From NCBI GenBank assembly GCA_963965975.1, contig OZ014412.1, forward strand, positions 9,088,849-9,152,848: a stretch of 64,000 bases of DNA, given 5' to 3'. Positions 13,201-26,000 of the stretch are shown here, in pieces (the first letter of the stretch is position 1; every line of letters starts with the position of its first letter). A model generated the notes under the pieces. The model searched no databases and was not told the DNA's origin. It worked only from the letters and a program-made list of their open reading frames with translations. The position numbers and the translations under genes are program-made. This stretch comes from Xestospongia bergquistia. Taxonomy: Eukaryota > Porifera > Demospongiae > Haplosclerida > Petrosiidae.

Positions 13201-14014
13201 TTGTCAAAAACTTGCCAAGAAGAATTATTAGGCTGTTTAGCATAGCGAGGAAGTCTTGGACTAGAATGTACAGGATGACTTTTTGAACGAGTATAGCCAG
13301 AAGAAGAGATCCGTTGATTAGGATTGGGCATAGATAATTGAGAGCGATATTCTGGTCTTGGCTTTGACTTAATCTCTAAATTTTCTATAATTGATACATA
13401 AGGAGAGGAGAGATAAACAATATACCTTGATTGGTATGAGCTTTGTTAGATGTAAGAGGTTGAGGTGTGTCTGATGGTCCTGATGTAGAGCAGTCCACTT
13501 GAATTTCAGTACCTATTAATAACAACACAATGTCTTCTCTAAAATATTTCCTTGTTGACTTACTAAAATAGTCCATAACAAATTCAGCTAGTTCACGTTT
13601 TTCATCTTGTATAAAGACCTTCACCAGTGACAGATAGGTAGCATCACTACCATTTTTTCGTCTCCATTTAAATAACGTTTTTACTCTCTTGGTTCTTTCA
13701 TCATTATTATCTTGTTTGATCTGTTCTGCATCAGCTACCGTTAAGTTAAGACTGAGAGCCAGTATAACAATAGACTGCGTTATTTGAGTACTTAGCCTTA
13801 GAAACAAATTGTCATCACATTTCTTAGACAACTGTTCTCTACTAAGAGATTTCTTTGCTGTAAGTTCTGTCAGGACTGTGTAATGGAAATAGATTATAGT
13901 AGTTGGTTAGGTTGGTACCAGTGTATTTTGATTAATATCATTACAAACTATCTAAGAGATTACATACAATTATTATATTCGCTTACTTAAGTCTTCATTT
14001 CTAGGAACAGCCAT
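10244..14014 (-). CDS. NLR-2: Death - CARD-like - NACHT - LRR receptor
   Basis: Model exons on the minus strand: 14014-13987, 13875-13426, 13384-12926, 12873-12799, 12744-10244 (1170 aa), all introns phase 1. The first exon is 28 nt; an adjacent in-frame ATG at 14017-14015 would add one residue. A Death domain lies at about 11-125 (the WRRKNGSDATYLSLVKVFI segment is typical of this family), a CARD-like domain at about 216-312, Walker A GAPGIGKSM at about 434, Walker B LIVLEGFDELPE, sensor-1-like TSRPSAK, the helical-domain signature FLHLTIQEFLAAYH, then LRRs to the C-terminus. It looks intact. As a cytosolic NLR it would be expected to bind nucleotide, oligomerise and recruit Death-domain partners. 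It shares a 79-bp divergent promoter region with NLR-3. Confidence 0.88.
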
Positions 14015-14017
14015 CAT

Positions 14018-14093
14018 TGATTTCCTTAACCACATTAGGTGTGGCAATTATGAACACCATCCCCTAAGGGGATTTCCTTCAGGCTAACCGTTA
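14018..14093. promoter_or_regulatory. Divergent promoter between NLR-2 and NLR-3 with kappa-B site
   Basis: Only 79 bp separate the A of the two start codons (14014 on minus, 14094 on plus). Within the gap, 14068-14077 reads GGGGATTTCC, which fits the Rel/NF-kappa-B consensus GGGRNWYYCC. It overlaps a short palindrome, CCCCTAAGGGG, at 14061-14071. Sponges have an NF-kappa-B gene, so inducible joint expression is plausible. The start codons are seen; transcription start sites are inferred. Confidence 0.65.
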
Positions 14094-14456
14094 ATGGCTA
14101 ACAAGAAGGAGTTAGGTATGTTTTATTTGTAATTATATACAACAGTCTTAGAATGTTGTTAGATTATACTGTTGCTTTTCCAATAGACTTATAAATATGT
14201 ATATATATGGAATGGGGATCCTTAGGCTACACTTTTTTGTGAAGTTGTGAATTAGCTTGTTCTCATTAGCACAGTACAGGATAAATTTTAAATGCCTGCA
14301 GATAGCATACTGAGCCATTCTTTTAATATAATAAATCAACAACTCTTCAAAATGATTTTCCAGATATTATCATAGGACAAAAATGGATACCCTCTAGTTG
14401 CCTGTGTAGCTAGGAATTGTCTGGCATTGCAAAACTGTCATGGCAAAAGATACTGT

Positions 14457-14510
<54 letters not shown>

Positions 14511-17500
14511 TATATACACACACACACACATATATATATATAGAGAGAGAGAGAGCTTTCCTCTATGCCAAATGTTTCATATTTAATGTGTGTTCATAGT
14601 TCTCACAGACCTTCTTCGAAAATATACACTGAGGAGACAGGAGTTAAAGGTACAATGTGATGACAAATTTTTCAATGTCTTATCTCGCCAAATAACTCGC
14701 TTTGAGCTATTAGCAAGCAATCTTGGATTAACAAGACCTCAAATAGTAGAAATTGGACGTGATAAAGACAATGAAAGAAGTAGAATAATGGAAACATTAT
14801 GGAAATGGAGAGAAAGAAATGGTAGTAGTGCTACATATCTAGCATTGATTGAAGTCTTTATTGAAGATGAGAACATTGAAAGTGCAGAGTTTATTTTAAA
14901 TCACTACAATCAACAAGTAAAACAAAAAACAATGTTATTGAAATATCAAGGTATTTATGACAATTGAAACTGATTTGTTACTTCATTATCTGTTTTAGAC
15001 GAAGTCAAAGGTGACTATAGTTACCATGGGATGTTGTCAACAAAAGCAACACTTCAACAATGTGATTGGCAAAGTTTGCCAAATCTTAAACCCAGACACC
15101 CTAGTTCTGTCATCACTAGAACAACTTCAGCTGGGAGTATATATGAACAAAATCAATACAGACATCACTGGCCTCAATCTGCTAAATATCGTAAACCCAC
15201 ACAACCTTGGAATTCAAAGGGTACTTGTTCACAAAGTCCATTTCGGACTCAAGATTATGGCCAATTTTCTAGAGCTTCTTCTTCTAAGATTGTGGGACAG
15301 TTGAATCCAAACAATCCCTTTTCACAAATATTTGATAAATTCTATGATAAAATTGTTACAATCATTAGCCAAGACATTAATCTGAGCAATCGTTTCATGG
15401 AAAGTTTAAATGCAAAGTTTTTTTTACCCACCACACTAAGAAAACAGTCTTATTGGGATCTATTGCCTTGTCTAGCCATCAAGAATAAAGCATTAGTTGA
15501 ATCTGTTAGCACTTTTATTAGCAGAACCAGAACTCCTGACAAGTCACTTTGCAGGCTTGTGAATTTACTAGAACAATTGCCTGAACTGAAATCTATAGCT
15601 GAAGAAATTAGACAAGAAAGTTAATATTTACATATTCTATTGTGTGCATCATTATTCTGTTTCTTCCCCCATAGCATCATCACTTGGAAATGTAATCACA
15701 ATTGATCCAATAACCAAAGCTAGTGAAGAATGTACCAAACATTTTAAAATACCAAAAGAATCTAGCTTTTCAGGTAAGGAAGTAGTTTTATATGTCTATA
15801 TGTTTATAAATTAAAAATTAAACTAAATTAAACAGCTAAAACCACTTACTATGTAACTATTATCGTCTCTATAAGCTGTTATAACTATCACATGGGCAAA
15901 CATTACAGTACTTATTTTGGTATTTGTGTCTTTGTGTGTATGTGTGTTCGTAAAGTATAGATAAGATGGTAACGTTGTTGATTCAAAAATTACTATGTGT
16001 ACAAGATGCAAATATTTACGTTTAAAAATGGGGATTTTCATAAAAATGCTTTGTCATCAAGTCACAGCAATTTTATATTGTTCTGTTATAGATAATAGAG
16101 TGAATTTCATTTCATTAGGTGATGGTAATAAAATTTATGAGGTGAATTTTAAGGCACAATATAAGTGTTCCTGTTTGAAAACATCCTTCAATAAGGATGA
16201 AAGAGACTGGCTATAAAAATGATTATGACCATACTTAAAGCATAAGTGTATTATGAGAAAATTGACAGGAAGAGAAAGTAGCACCCACGCAATTAATCAA
16301 AATGTCAAGATGAGCCTTGGAATAGTGTTAGTGATTGATAACTTATTAATATTATTATTGTTATGGATGAAGCCACACATTAACATCAAATACTGAAATT
16401 TGCATCACAGAGTACTCTTCTTTGTGCTATAACTTTTGTTTTATGTTTTAAGAAAGCCTTTCTTATGTTATCATAAACAATACCAAGAATTATCGAGGCC
16501 TTTTTATCACCATTATACCAGTAAGTAACATTCCTAATTCATTGTGCTGACAAATATTTTAATCAATTGTGTGGGAGTTTCTCAATCAACCTTGTTTTTT
16601 ATGGATTCCATGTAGTAACCAAAAATGTGTGTAAAATTCATTTTGGTGTAATTTATTGACATGAGTGTGATTTTTTACTACAGATGAACACCATGAAATG
16701 GATTTGCCAGAATCTTCTCCTGCTAATCATATTAAAACTTTTGCTCGACATTTACTGAATATCTATAAACATTGGCATCCTGATCTGAAGTGGTCTCCAG
16801 CAAAAATTAAAATATTTGTTGACTTAGCAATTATTGAAAATTCTTTGGACTATGATGATGAGTTTTCTCGCTCTACTCTTCATGGCTCTTTTGACGACAT
16901 ATGTAAAAGAAAGAGATCCATATCACTTGATGATCTTTGTAAAATCCCTTGCGGTTCATCAATACTTATAGAGGGTGCTCCAGGTATTGGTAAGTCTGTG
17001 CTAGCATTTGAATTATGTCGTCGATGGTTTAAAAAAGAAGAAATTCTTCAACATTACTCACTGCTGTTACTGCTACGTTTAAGAGATAAAAATGTCCAAA
17101 GCAAGTTATCATCTGTTGAAGAATTATTGGGATGTTTTTTACATTCTCAATCATGGAAGCGGCTAGCCATTCAAAATATTATTGATAACAGTGGTGAAGG
17201 TGTGATGATTATTCTGGATGGTTATGATGAACTTCCTGATGGAGTACCAAATAATAATATATTAGATCAGATCATGCAAAGTCTTCCGCTAGCAACAGTT
17301 ATTGTCACTAGTCGTCCTTCTGTTAAACGTCAACTGACAGAGAGTATTAATTTTACACACCATATAGAGGTACTTGGATTCACTAACGAGAGCAGAAGTA
17401 AATATATATGCAAATTCTTTAAAGGCGATGAGGTATTACATGAAAAGTTTCATCAATATATAAAATGCTTTCACAAATTAAATGAATTTCTCTATGTTCC

Positions 17501-19172
17501 CATTAATCTAGTTATTATTTTAGATGTATTTCAGCATTCTCTAGTTGATAGTAGCACATTTTGTCTACCAAAAACTATGACAGAGCTTTATGACACTTTA
17601 GTAAGAATGTTGATATATCGACATTTAAAAGATACTAACGATGTCAACTTTAAAAGTCTCGAAGAGATACCACAAACAGCATTGTCTACATTCCACAATC
17701 TTTGTAAGCTTGCATATGATGGCATTTTTAACAAGCAACAATTGGTATTCTATTGTCAGGAAAGCTTTGAGACACTAGGTTTAATGCAAAAAGAATCACA
17801 AATGCTTCCAAGTGAAGGTGGTGATGTGTTTGTTTATAGTTTTCTTCACTTGACCATTCAAGAGTTTCTAGCAGCATATCATGTTCATGAAAACCAGCAA
17901 GAGGTCCACAGACTTTTCCGTAGATGCAACTATGTATCAAAGTTTGGTATTACGATGCGCTTTTTAGCTGGTTTAACAAAGCTGGAATCAGCACACTTTC
18001 CTGTTCATGTTAAATTATACAACTGTAACATTTTTCATCAGTTTTTTGAGGCAAAAAATGATGCACTTGCCTCCAAGCTTTTAAGCAGACAAGAAAATTT
18101 GAAAATAGCACGTCTGTCACCAATTCCTACTCCACTGGATATGTACATGATAGGACGTTGTATTGCTTTGGGTCAGTGTCAGTGGGAACTTGGGTTTACA
18201 TTACGTGGTGTAACTTGTGATCATTTGGAGATGTTTACATCTGGTTTGAATTCTATTTGTGAGGTTAAAGGTCAAATTGAACATATTAGTTTATCTTTGA
18301 ATTCTCTTGGAAATAATATTTCAAAATTTCTTCTCAAAATCCCAAAATATATCCTAAATAATTTATGTAGTCTTCTTTTACGAGGTATTGAAGTTGATGT
18401 TTGCTGTTTGGACAATTTAGTATTAGCAATACCAAATCTTATCAACTTGAAGAAGTTTCTTTTTCATGATAATTATTTTAAAGAAGGTGAACAAAAGCAT
18501 TTTATTGAAATTCTTTGTCGCTCTAAATCTCTTCAACGTGTTTCATTCTCTACACTTAGTCCAGATGAGTGTGTGACTCTGTTAACTAGTTCACATACTC
18601 TCCACACAATAGAACTTTACCAACTTTCACCTCCTAGTATTGAAGCTGTTATAAAATCCTTATCAAACACTACTACTCTTAGCAATCTTCATATTCATCA
18701 GAGTGAAGTCAAAGCTGACTTCATTGATAACCTCTCCATGACTCTGCCTTCCTCTCACCTCAAATCACTTGAATTTATCAATTGTGCTATAGACTCTGTT
18801 ACAGTTCGTATTATAGCTGATGCAGTGATGAGGTGCCGAACAATAGAGAAACTAGACCTCAGTGATAACCTGATAGGTGATGAAGGTGGACATTATCTTG
18901 CTGATATGGTACACTCATTGATTGGAGTAGAGTCTTCAAAAGAGCCAACTGTAGATATAATTCACCACCAACTCAATGAAGTACATCTTGATCACAACCC
19001 CTTTACCAACCTAACTATCTTTAGGCTTATGGATGAACTTATATCGTGTCATCCAAGATCACTTTTGAATGTTCATTTATCTTTGGGATGGAAGGATTAC
19101 ATAGAGTCACTTCCTACTTATCCTCTAGTTAAGGAGCGTATACATTTTGAAAGGAAAGATGACTATAACTGA
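14094..19172 (+). CDS. NLR-3: Death - CARD-like - NACHT - LRR receptor
   Basis: Model exons: 14094-14115, 14600-14950, 14999-15619, 15675-15773, 16684-19172 (1193 aa), all phase 1. Death domain at about 9-115; a Gln/Ser/Arg-rich, probably disordered linker at about 125-232; CARD-like domain at about 233-331; Walker A GAPGIGKS at about 462; Walker B MIILDGYDELPD, the only copy here with the classical Asp as first acidic residue (the others have Glu); FLHLTIQEFLAAYH; then LRRs ending in a FERKDDYN tail. Intron 1 holds a compound microsatellite. The exon 3 donor is A|GTTAAT, weaker than the G|GTTAAT of NLR-7, and retention would end the protein one codon later. Its Death, linker and CARD-like exons, LRR half and 3' UTR start are very close to NLR-7, so the two are recent duplicates or undergo gene conversion. 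Confidence 0.88.
14461..14556. repeat. Compound TA/CA/TA/GA microsatellite in NLR-3 intron 1
   Basis: TA run, then CA, TA and GA runs, ending shortly before the Death-domain exon acceptor at 14599. Seen directly. Length changes here could affect splicing of the exon. Confidence 0.9.
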
Positions 19173-19715
19173 TATATCCAGACTAGTGTATCTTTTTATT
19201 TTATTTATTAAACCATTAAACTGGATCATGTGGTTTGATCTGTTTTCACTAAAGTTTAAAAGTTAGAAATGTATACTATAATATCAAATTATATATTCAA
19301 TACAAAATTAAATATATAAAGAGAAAATGACTTATAATTACTGAACTAAACCAGCAGCACTGACTGAAAGACAATGTTTGGTGGATTTAACCATTGCAAC
19401 ATATGAATATATAGTTATTCTGGTTAATGTTGCACGTATAAAAAATCATTTCAACCAAACAAACATTACTAATATACTATAAGATTGACTGTTTATGTAG
19501 CCAATTGATAAACTATGACTTTGCTTATTCTTAGACAAGATGCTGAATACTTCTATATATGGAATTCATATTTCACTAGTATTATTATAGAAACTGTTTT
19601 ATCTCCATAAACTGTCATTCCAATTAGTATTCAAAATCATATATATATGGTTAATAGTTTTAAATATTTTTTTAAGAGGAATGCAAACAACCATATCAAT
19701 TGGTTAAAATAATTA
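19173..19715. other. Intergenic, 3' flank of NLR-3
   Basis: No coding potential seen. The first 40 bases after the stop are nearly identical to those after the NLR-7 stop (52299 onward), so the shared segment extends into the 3' UTR. Confidence 0.5.
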
Positions 19716-22034
19716 ATTATTTTACGCTGTGTCTAGGTAGCCGGTACCGGCTACTAACATTATATAGCCGACCGAGTGAATAAAGAGTTAATATTCGTAA
19801 ATTTAACCCCCCACACCCCACACCAGCTGTAATAATGGCTCTGAAATGTGTGTCTTCATCTCTTGCTGACCAAAAGACTCAAGACGATGTATCTTTTTCT
19901 GTTGGTGACCAATTTCATAGCTACCAGGAACTTGAGATCAAAATAAACGTCTTCCAAGAAAGGAATGGAGTGCAGCTATGGAAACTCTAGGACCATTACA
20001 GCAGCTGCTAGACGATCCGATAAGGTGATCAACCAGAGTTTAGTGTACTCTGAACTATGCTTCTGCTGTATAAATGGAGGGAAAAAGTACAATGGCAAAG
20101 GAAAAGGAATTCGGAAAACTTCGTAAGTATATACACGTGGTCTGATTGGGAGTGGTTTTGATTTTTGATTGGGCAGAGTATACTGTGACATATATACAGA
20201 AACTAACATTCTTTGTCTTTAATAGATTTTGTTTCTTACAGGACATTTCGACAAAATTGTCCATTCAGAGTTAACTTCAGAGTAAATGAAGCTGGGTCAG
20301 CATTAGTAGTGCGGAGTGTTTGTCCTGATCATAATCACACAGTTTCAAAGGTGATTTCATTAGTTTATGGCAATGATAGTGTATCATTACCTAATGCAGG
20401 TGCTTTTCAAGCATTTGCCCAGACAAAGATCTCTTGAATCTATGAAGCTACCATGTCGCCACCTTCTAGCCTTGCGACAGAAGTTATGCCTTCCATTATT
20501 TGACACTTCTCTCTGTGATAAGCATTGGAGCAGTGAGTATTATCGATCAACACAAAGATTATTCGTAACTTCAGCTTCTTCAAAACCAATACTTGATCAA
20601 CCATCAGTTAAAACGACAAGTACGAAAGAGGATATCAAGATCCTTAGTCAGCACAAAAAGTTCCGAAAGGCATCCTTCATTGCAACTGAAGTTGCTTCAA
20701 TTGTGAGCTATTCGTCTAGATGTCAATTTGTCAGGAGGATTGAGTTGTTGCAAAAGATTTCAGAATTTTGGAGGGATGGTAAAGAAGTTTCTGTAGTACC
20801 TTTAGAAGGTCAGTTAAGTAATTACATGTACATGTATATTTTGAGCCGGGAAAGGGTTAAAGTACTTGTATGTACTGTACACTATAATGTACATGTACAT
20901 ACCAGTGACCTATGGTTATTTTAGATTATCTTGATGATGAAGAAGTTGACTTTACAGACAAGGAGATTGATAACATGAGCCCACCTAGAACAAAAGATGT
21001 ACCATTACATACGTAAGTATTAATTGTTTTGATGCTATTATCAGTGTGGCCTTTGTAGATTGTCTGAAGATGATTTTGAATGTATTAATATACTTGCTTC
21101 ACTTTACAATGAGTACGTTTTGTATCAGAATGTACATACATATTATTTATTGTAGGCATGAGCCACATGAAACCTCTGATGAACATTGTCCAATTGAAAG
21201 CTCTATCGATCAAAGTAAGTTGCTATTGTTAAGTGTTGCTCAGTTATGTTCACAGCTCTAGCTGATATAAAGATTCCAAAGAAAATCAAGAAATGTGGGA
21301 GACCAAAGGGCATTGACACAACTGTGATTGGCTTATCAAAACATCGTAAATCCGATAAACCTGTGCCCTTTTGTAAAAAAACACCTAAGGAAAAAGAAAA
21401 AGGTAATAGATTAATATAAATTGTTTAAATACATCTATTATAGTGATACTGAGTTGGCTTGTTGATGCTGATACTCTGGACTATACTCTTAATGGTATAC
21501 TCATTCAAGAGGACTCCGTAGCAGAAAAAATCTCTTCAGCATGTCTTAATGAGAATGTATCTATTGAAAGTTACAAGAAGTATTTTACTGAAGATGCATG
21601 GAGCAGTGTTCAAGCTACTCTACTGATGATGAAATCTAATCCTTTGTGGTATTGTGACCTTTTTGTGGGCAATGTTCTAGAAGAATTGATGACAACACTG
21701 AAGAGTCTATTGTTTGTGATTCATGCCTAAATTGGAACCATTTTGATTGTGCCAACATAAAAACAAGGCCTAAATGTAAATTTTGGTTTTGCTCATCTTG
21801 TAACAAGCAAAAGCATTTGTGACTTAATAGTTTAAATAGTGAAGTGTTAAAACCTGTTGCTTAAACTTGGTCGGGTGTGAGGGTTAAAAATATGAATCAC
21901 GTTTCAGAGCCATTATTACAACTGGTGTGGGGGTTAAATTTGCGAATATTAACCCTTTATTCACTTGGCCGGCTATATAAGTTTGAAATGTTAGTAGCCG
22001 GTACCGGCTACCTAGACACACAGCTATTATTTTA
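19716..22034 (+). mobile_element. Mutator-like DNA transposon, non-autonomous, decayed
   Basis: The element spans about 19725-22025, flanked by a 9-bp direct repeat ATTATTTTA (19716-19724 and 22026-22034), as expected for a target-site duplication. Terminal inverted repeats are about 130 bp (19725-19855 and 21890-22025) and each contains the palindrome TAGCCGGTACCGGCTA. Long TIRs, a 9-bp duplication and FAR1/SWIM-type coding remains point to the Mutator (MULE) superfamily. The right end lies only about 170 bp upstream of the NLR-4 start codon, so the insertion is in its promoter region. Confidence 0.75.
19834..21822 (+). pseudogene. ZSWIM/FAR1-like transposon gene without transposase core
   Basis: Separate frames and spliceable pieces encode a FAR1-like N-terminus (from ATG 19834; frame broken near 19985), its CPFRVNF...CPDHNH zinc-binding part at about 20241-20348, a SWIM-like LPCRHLLALR segment at about 20440-20480, a GRPKG...TVIGL basic segment at about 21297-21345, and a Cys/His-rich C-terminal finger (CDSCLNWNHFDC) ending at 21822. 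The C-terminal finger is split by a one-base loss near 21660. The MULE catalytic domain that should lie between the FAR1 and SWIM parts is absent. It resembles ZSWIM3-like proteins. No intact product is expected. Confidence 0.65.
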
Positions 22035-22200
22035 ACAGTGATATATATAATTATTTTGTGTGATTATATATTACAAAAATTGGAATAATTTCTTATTTCT
22101 GAGGAAAACATATACAATGCAAGTCACATGTTTAGTATTATTATAATTATTAATAACTTTATAATAATGAAGGAATTCTAAAAATGTGCTTTGCTGTGCA

Positions 22201-23029
22201 ATGGCTTCTCCTACCAAGTCAGGAGGTATGTTGTTGCTCTAACTCTTACAGTAGATAATGATGTGTGACTATTTTACTATCTGTTATATAGTCCTAGAAA
22301 AACTCATTCAAAAGAAATCACTCACTATAGAGCTGTTGTCATGGGAATGTGATGATAAGCTGTTTCAAGAGCTAAGCAGTCAAATACAACTTCACTCTAT
22401 ATCAACACTAGCTGTTGGTCTTGGATTGACAGGAGCTGATGATCATGAAGAACCAGATGAAGACAATGGGAGGGACAAGATATTAACTCTTTTATCAAAA
22501 TGGAGGGAAAATAATATCAATAATGCTTCATATCTAGCATTGGTTGAAGTCTTTATACAAAATGAGGAACTTGAATTGGCTGAGTTAGTTACAGATTATG
22601 TTTCTACTAACATATTACAACAAAAATCAGGTATTTTGACAACAACACATATACATACACATTGAGAGTACTTCATTGCCATTTATAGGGAGAGATAAAA
22701 AAAGGAAGAATAAGTCAACGCAAAATGTTGAAGCAAAGGTATCATCAGCATGTAATGGTAAGCTATTCACTGAAGGTTGCATGTATTTTGTGATAACACT
22801 TTTAACATATGATTTGTGTATTAATATATATAAGTTAAGCCTAACATTCTTTTGTATGTATATGCATTGATGTGTAACAGATGTAGACTTAACTTTAAAA
22901 TTACATTACTCGTGAAATACTACCCTATGTAGATAAATGTGATGAAGGCTACCAGCAGTCTGCAAATTCAAAGCGAAAGTCAAGAAAATCATCCAAAACC
23001 AGATCATGGTATTTACATCTTATATGATA

Positions 23030-23072
<43 letters not shown>

Positions 23073-26000
23073 TGTGTGTGTGTGACATGATTTGCAAAAA
23101 GGGACCACTTCTGTCAAAACATTTGTGACCTGATTTGTGAAAAATCAACTGTTTAAATATCTCAAAAAAACACTTTGTATACATACAGTTGTTATATATG
23201 CATAACAATTCTATATATATACAAAACTGTTTTTGCAAATGGACAGTCAATTCCATAGTAATTAGAAATCAAAAAAATCTATCTTGTTAATACTATTCAA
23301 CATATTTTGTAATTGCATGTAACCTAGGTAACTATGAGTTGGTAAAACAACCAATCTATTTTAGCAGTTTATATAGACTCAAGATTAAATAATGTTCATT
23401 CTTCAATTTCAAGGTATTTGGAAAAACTACAACCAAACAGCCACTATTCAAATGTTTTTGATGAATACTATGACAAAATTGTTGCTGCTATCGGCAAAGA
23501 CAAAGATCTCAGTGATCGTTTCTTTAAAAGTCTAAATGATACATTGCTCTTAACTGGTACAGAGAGAAAGCAAGCTGATCAACTGTCTTGTCTGGCTATT
23601 AAGACTAGAGCAATTATTGGAGCTTTTAGTATTTGCATAAACAGAAGTAGAGATCCCAAAAAAAAATTTAACTGCCTTTTAAAAACTCTTGCAACTTTTC
23701 AAGAGTTGAAATTATTGGCTGAAGAAATGAGTGAAAAAGGTTAGAGTTATATTTACATTTGATCCTAATTGTCTTTATTGTAATGCTAGTTGGAGTTGAC
23801 ATTATAGTAGAGGAAGCTCAGACCATGCAATGTGCTACAAAGACAATGCCAAGTAAGTATTCATAGCTGTAGTGCTATCTAAACTTTGATTGTTATTCAC
23901 TGCATTACTGGTCATTGTTGTGATGACTTATGAACTTATATTTTAGAATAAATATTAGAATAACAAGCTTCAACAACAGAACACAACCAACTCATACAAG
24001 TACAACAGCAGCTCACACGCTGACTACCAACTGAACTAAAAATAGAATCACAACAACTTAAATATATACACTAAATAAACAATTACATCATTATGACAAT
24101 ATTACTAACATTGGGTAAACATGACACATACATTAGATAAGTATTAGTCTACTACAATTCTCTTATTTATTACACAGTTAACAGCACAGACTTGCAAGTA
24201 GCTTTGTTGACTGAGTCAATTCAAACTTATGCCCACCATTTACGATGTATTTACAAGAAGCTGTGTACAAACACTAAGTTATTTCTGTGTCCAGATTTTT
24301 TTGTAGACCTAGCAATTGTTGAAAATGACATGAAGGAGACCTCAAGAGCTACCATACATTGCTGTGTTGATGATATTCTTCGAAAGAAAACACCAATATC
24401 TTTGGAAGGTCTTTGTCAACTTCCACTTGGTTCATCAATACTAATAGAGGGTGCTCCAGGTATTGGTAAGTCAATGCTAGCCTTTGAATTACGTCGTCGA
24501 TGGGTTAACAGAAGGCTACTCCAACAATTCTCTTTGCTATTGTTCCTCAGATTAGGAGATAGTCTAGTACAAAGTGCTCTGTCATCAGCAGAAGATTTAT
24601 TGGGATATTACCTAGATTCTCAATCCTGGAAACAACAAGCCATTCAAGACATAATTGACAAAAATGGTGAAGGTGTGCTGATTATTCTAGAAGGTGGTAG
24701 TCAATTTACTGATGAACTAGTAAACAATGCTGATAAGATCAGGCAATGTCTTCCATTATCAACATTTATTGTTATCACTCGCTCTTTAACCAAATACCGG
24801 CAACAGAATTTTTATTACTTCTTTACACACCATTTTGAAGTACAAGGATTCAGAGAAGACAAAAGAAGTCAATACATACACAATTTTTTTAAAGGCAACG
24901 AGGCACTATATCAAGAATTCCTTAAGTGTATAACATGCTTTTCAGAAGTTAATGAACTTCTCTATGTTCCCATCAATCTTGCTATTCTTTTACATGTCTT
25001 TAAAAGTTCTTTTGTTGATGGTAGCATTTCTTGTCTACCAGAAACTATAACAGAGCTGTATGACACACTAGTACAAATCTTGATATATCAATACTTGAGA
25101 GATTCATCTCATACTATGGATATAAGCTTTAAAAGCCTCAAAGACTTGCCACAATCAGCTTTATTTGCATATAACAATCTTTGTAAGCTTGCATATGATG
25201 GCATTTGTAACAAGCAACAATTTGTTTTCTGTCTTCCAAAAAACTTTGAAACATTAGGCTTAATGCAAAAAGAATCTCAAGTGGTTCCAAGTGAAGGTGG
25301 TGACACATTTGCTTATAGTTTTCTTCATTTGACTATTCAAGAGTTTCTAGCAGCATATCATATACATGAAAACCCTGATGAAGTTCAACATTATCTCAGT
25401 GATATATTTACTACTACAAGTAGTGAATTCATTAAGATGATACATTTTTTAGCTGGTCTAACAAAGCTCAAATCAGTAAATCTATCAGTTCCAGATGTTA
25501 TTAGAAGTTCTACTTCTTTTCGACATATTTTTGAGTCAAGAAATGACTCGCATACCTCAGATCTTTTTAGTAAGAAATGTAAAGTGAAAGTGTCACGTAT
25601 CATGCCAATTCCTATTCCACTTGATATGTACATGATAGGACGTTGTATTGCTTTGGGTCAGTGTCAGTGGGAACTTGGTTTTACATTACGTGGTGTAACT
25701 TGTGATCATTTGGAGATGTTTACAGCTGGTTTGAAGTCTATTGGTGAGGTTAAAGGTCAAATTGAGCATATTACTTTATCATTGAATCCACTTTGTAATA
25801 AAGGTATGAAGTCTCTTCTTAAATTGCCAAAATGTACTGTAGAAAATTTACATAGTCTCTTTTTACGAGGTATTGAAGTCAATGTACACTGCTTGGATGA
25901 CCTAGTTTTCAAAATGCTAGACTTCACCAACTTGAAGATGCTTCTTTTTCATGATAACGATTTCAAAGAAGGTGAACAAAAGCATTTCATTGAAGTTCTT

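Noticed and set aside
16330..16680. Possible extra exon in the 910-bp last intron of NLR-3
   Set aside because: No open phase-1 block between good splice sites; the existing exons already give a continuous frame matching NLR-7.
17728..17940. Minus-strand frame inside NLR-3
   Set aside because: Antisense shadow of conserved NACHT/helical coding sequence; no start context or splice support.
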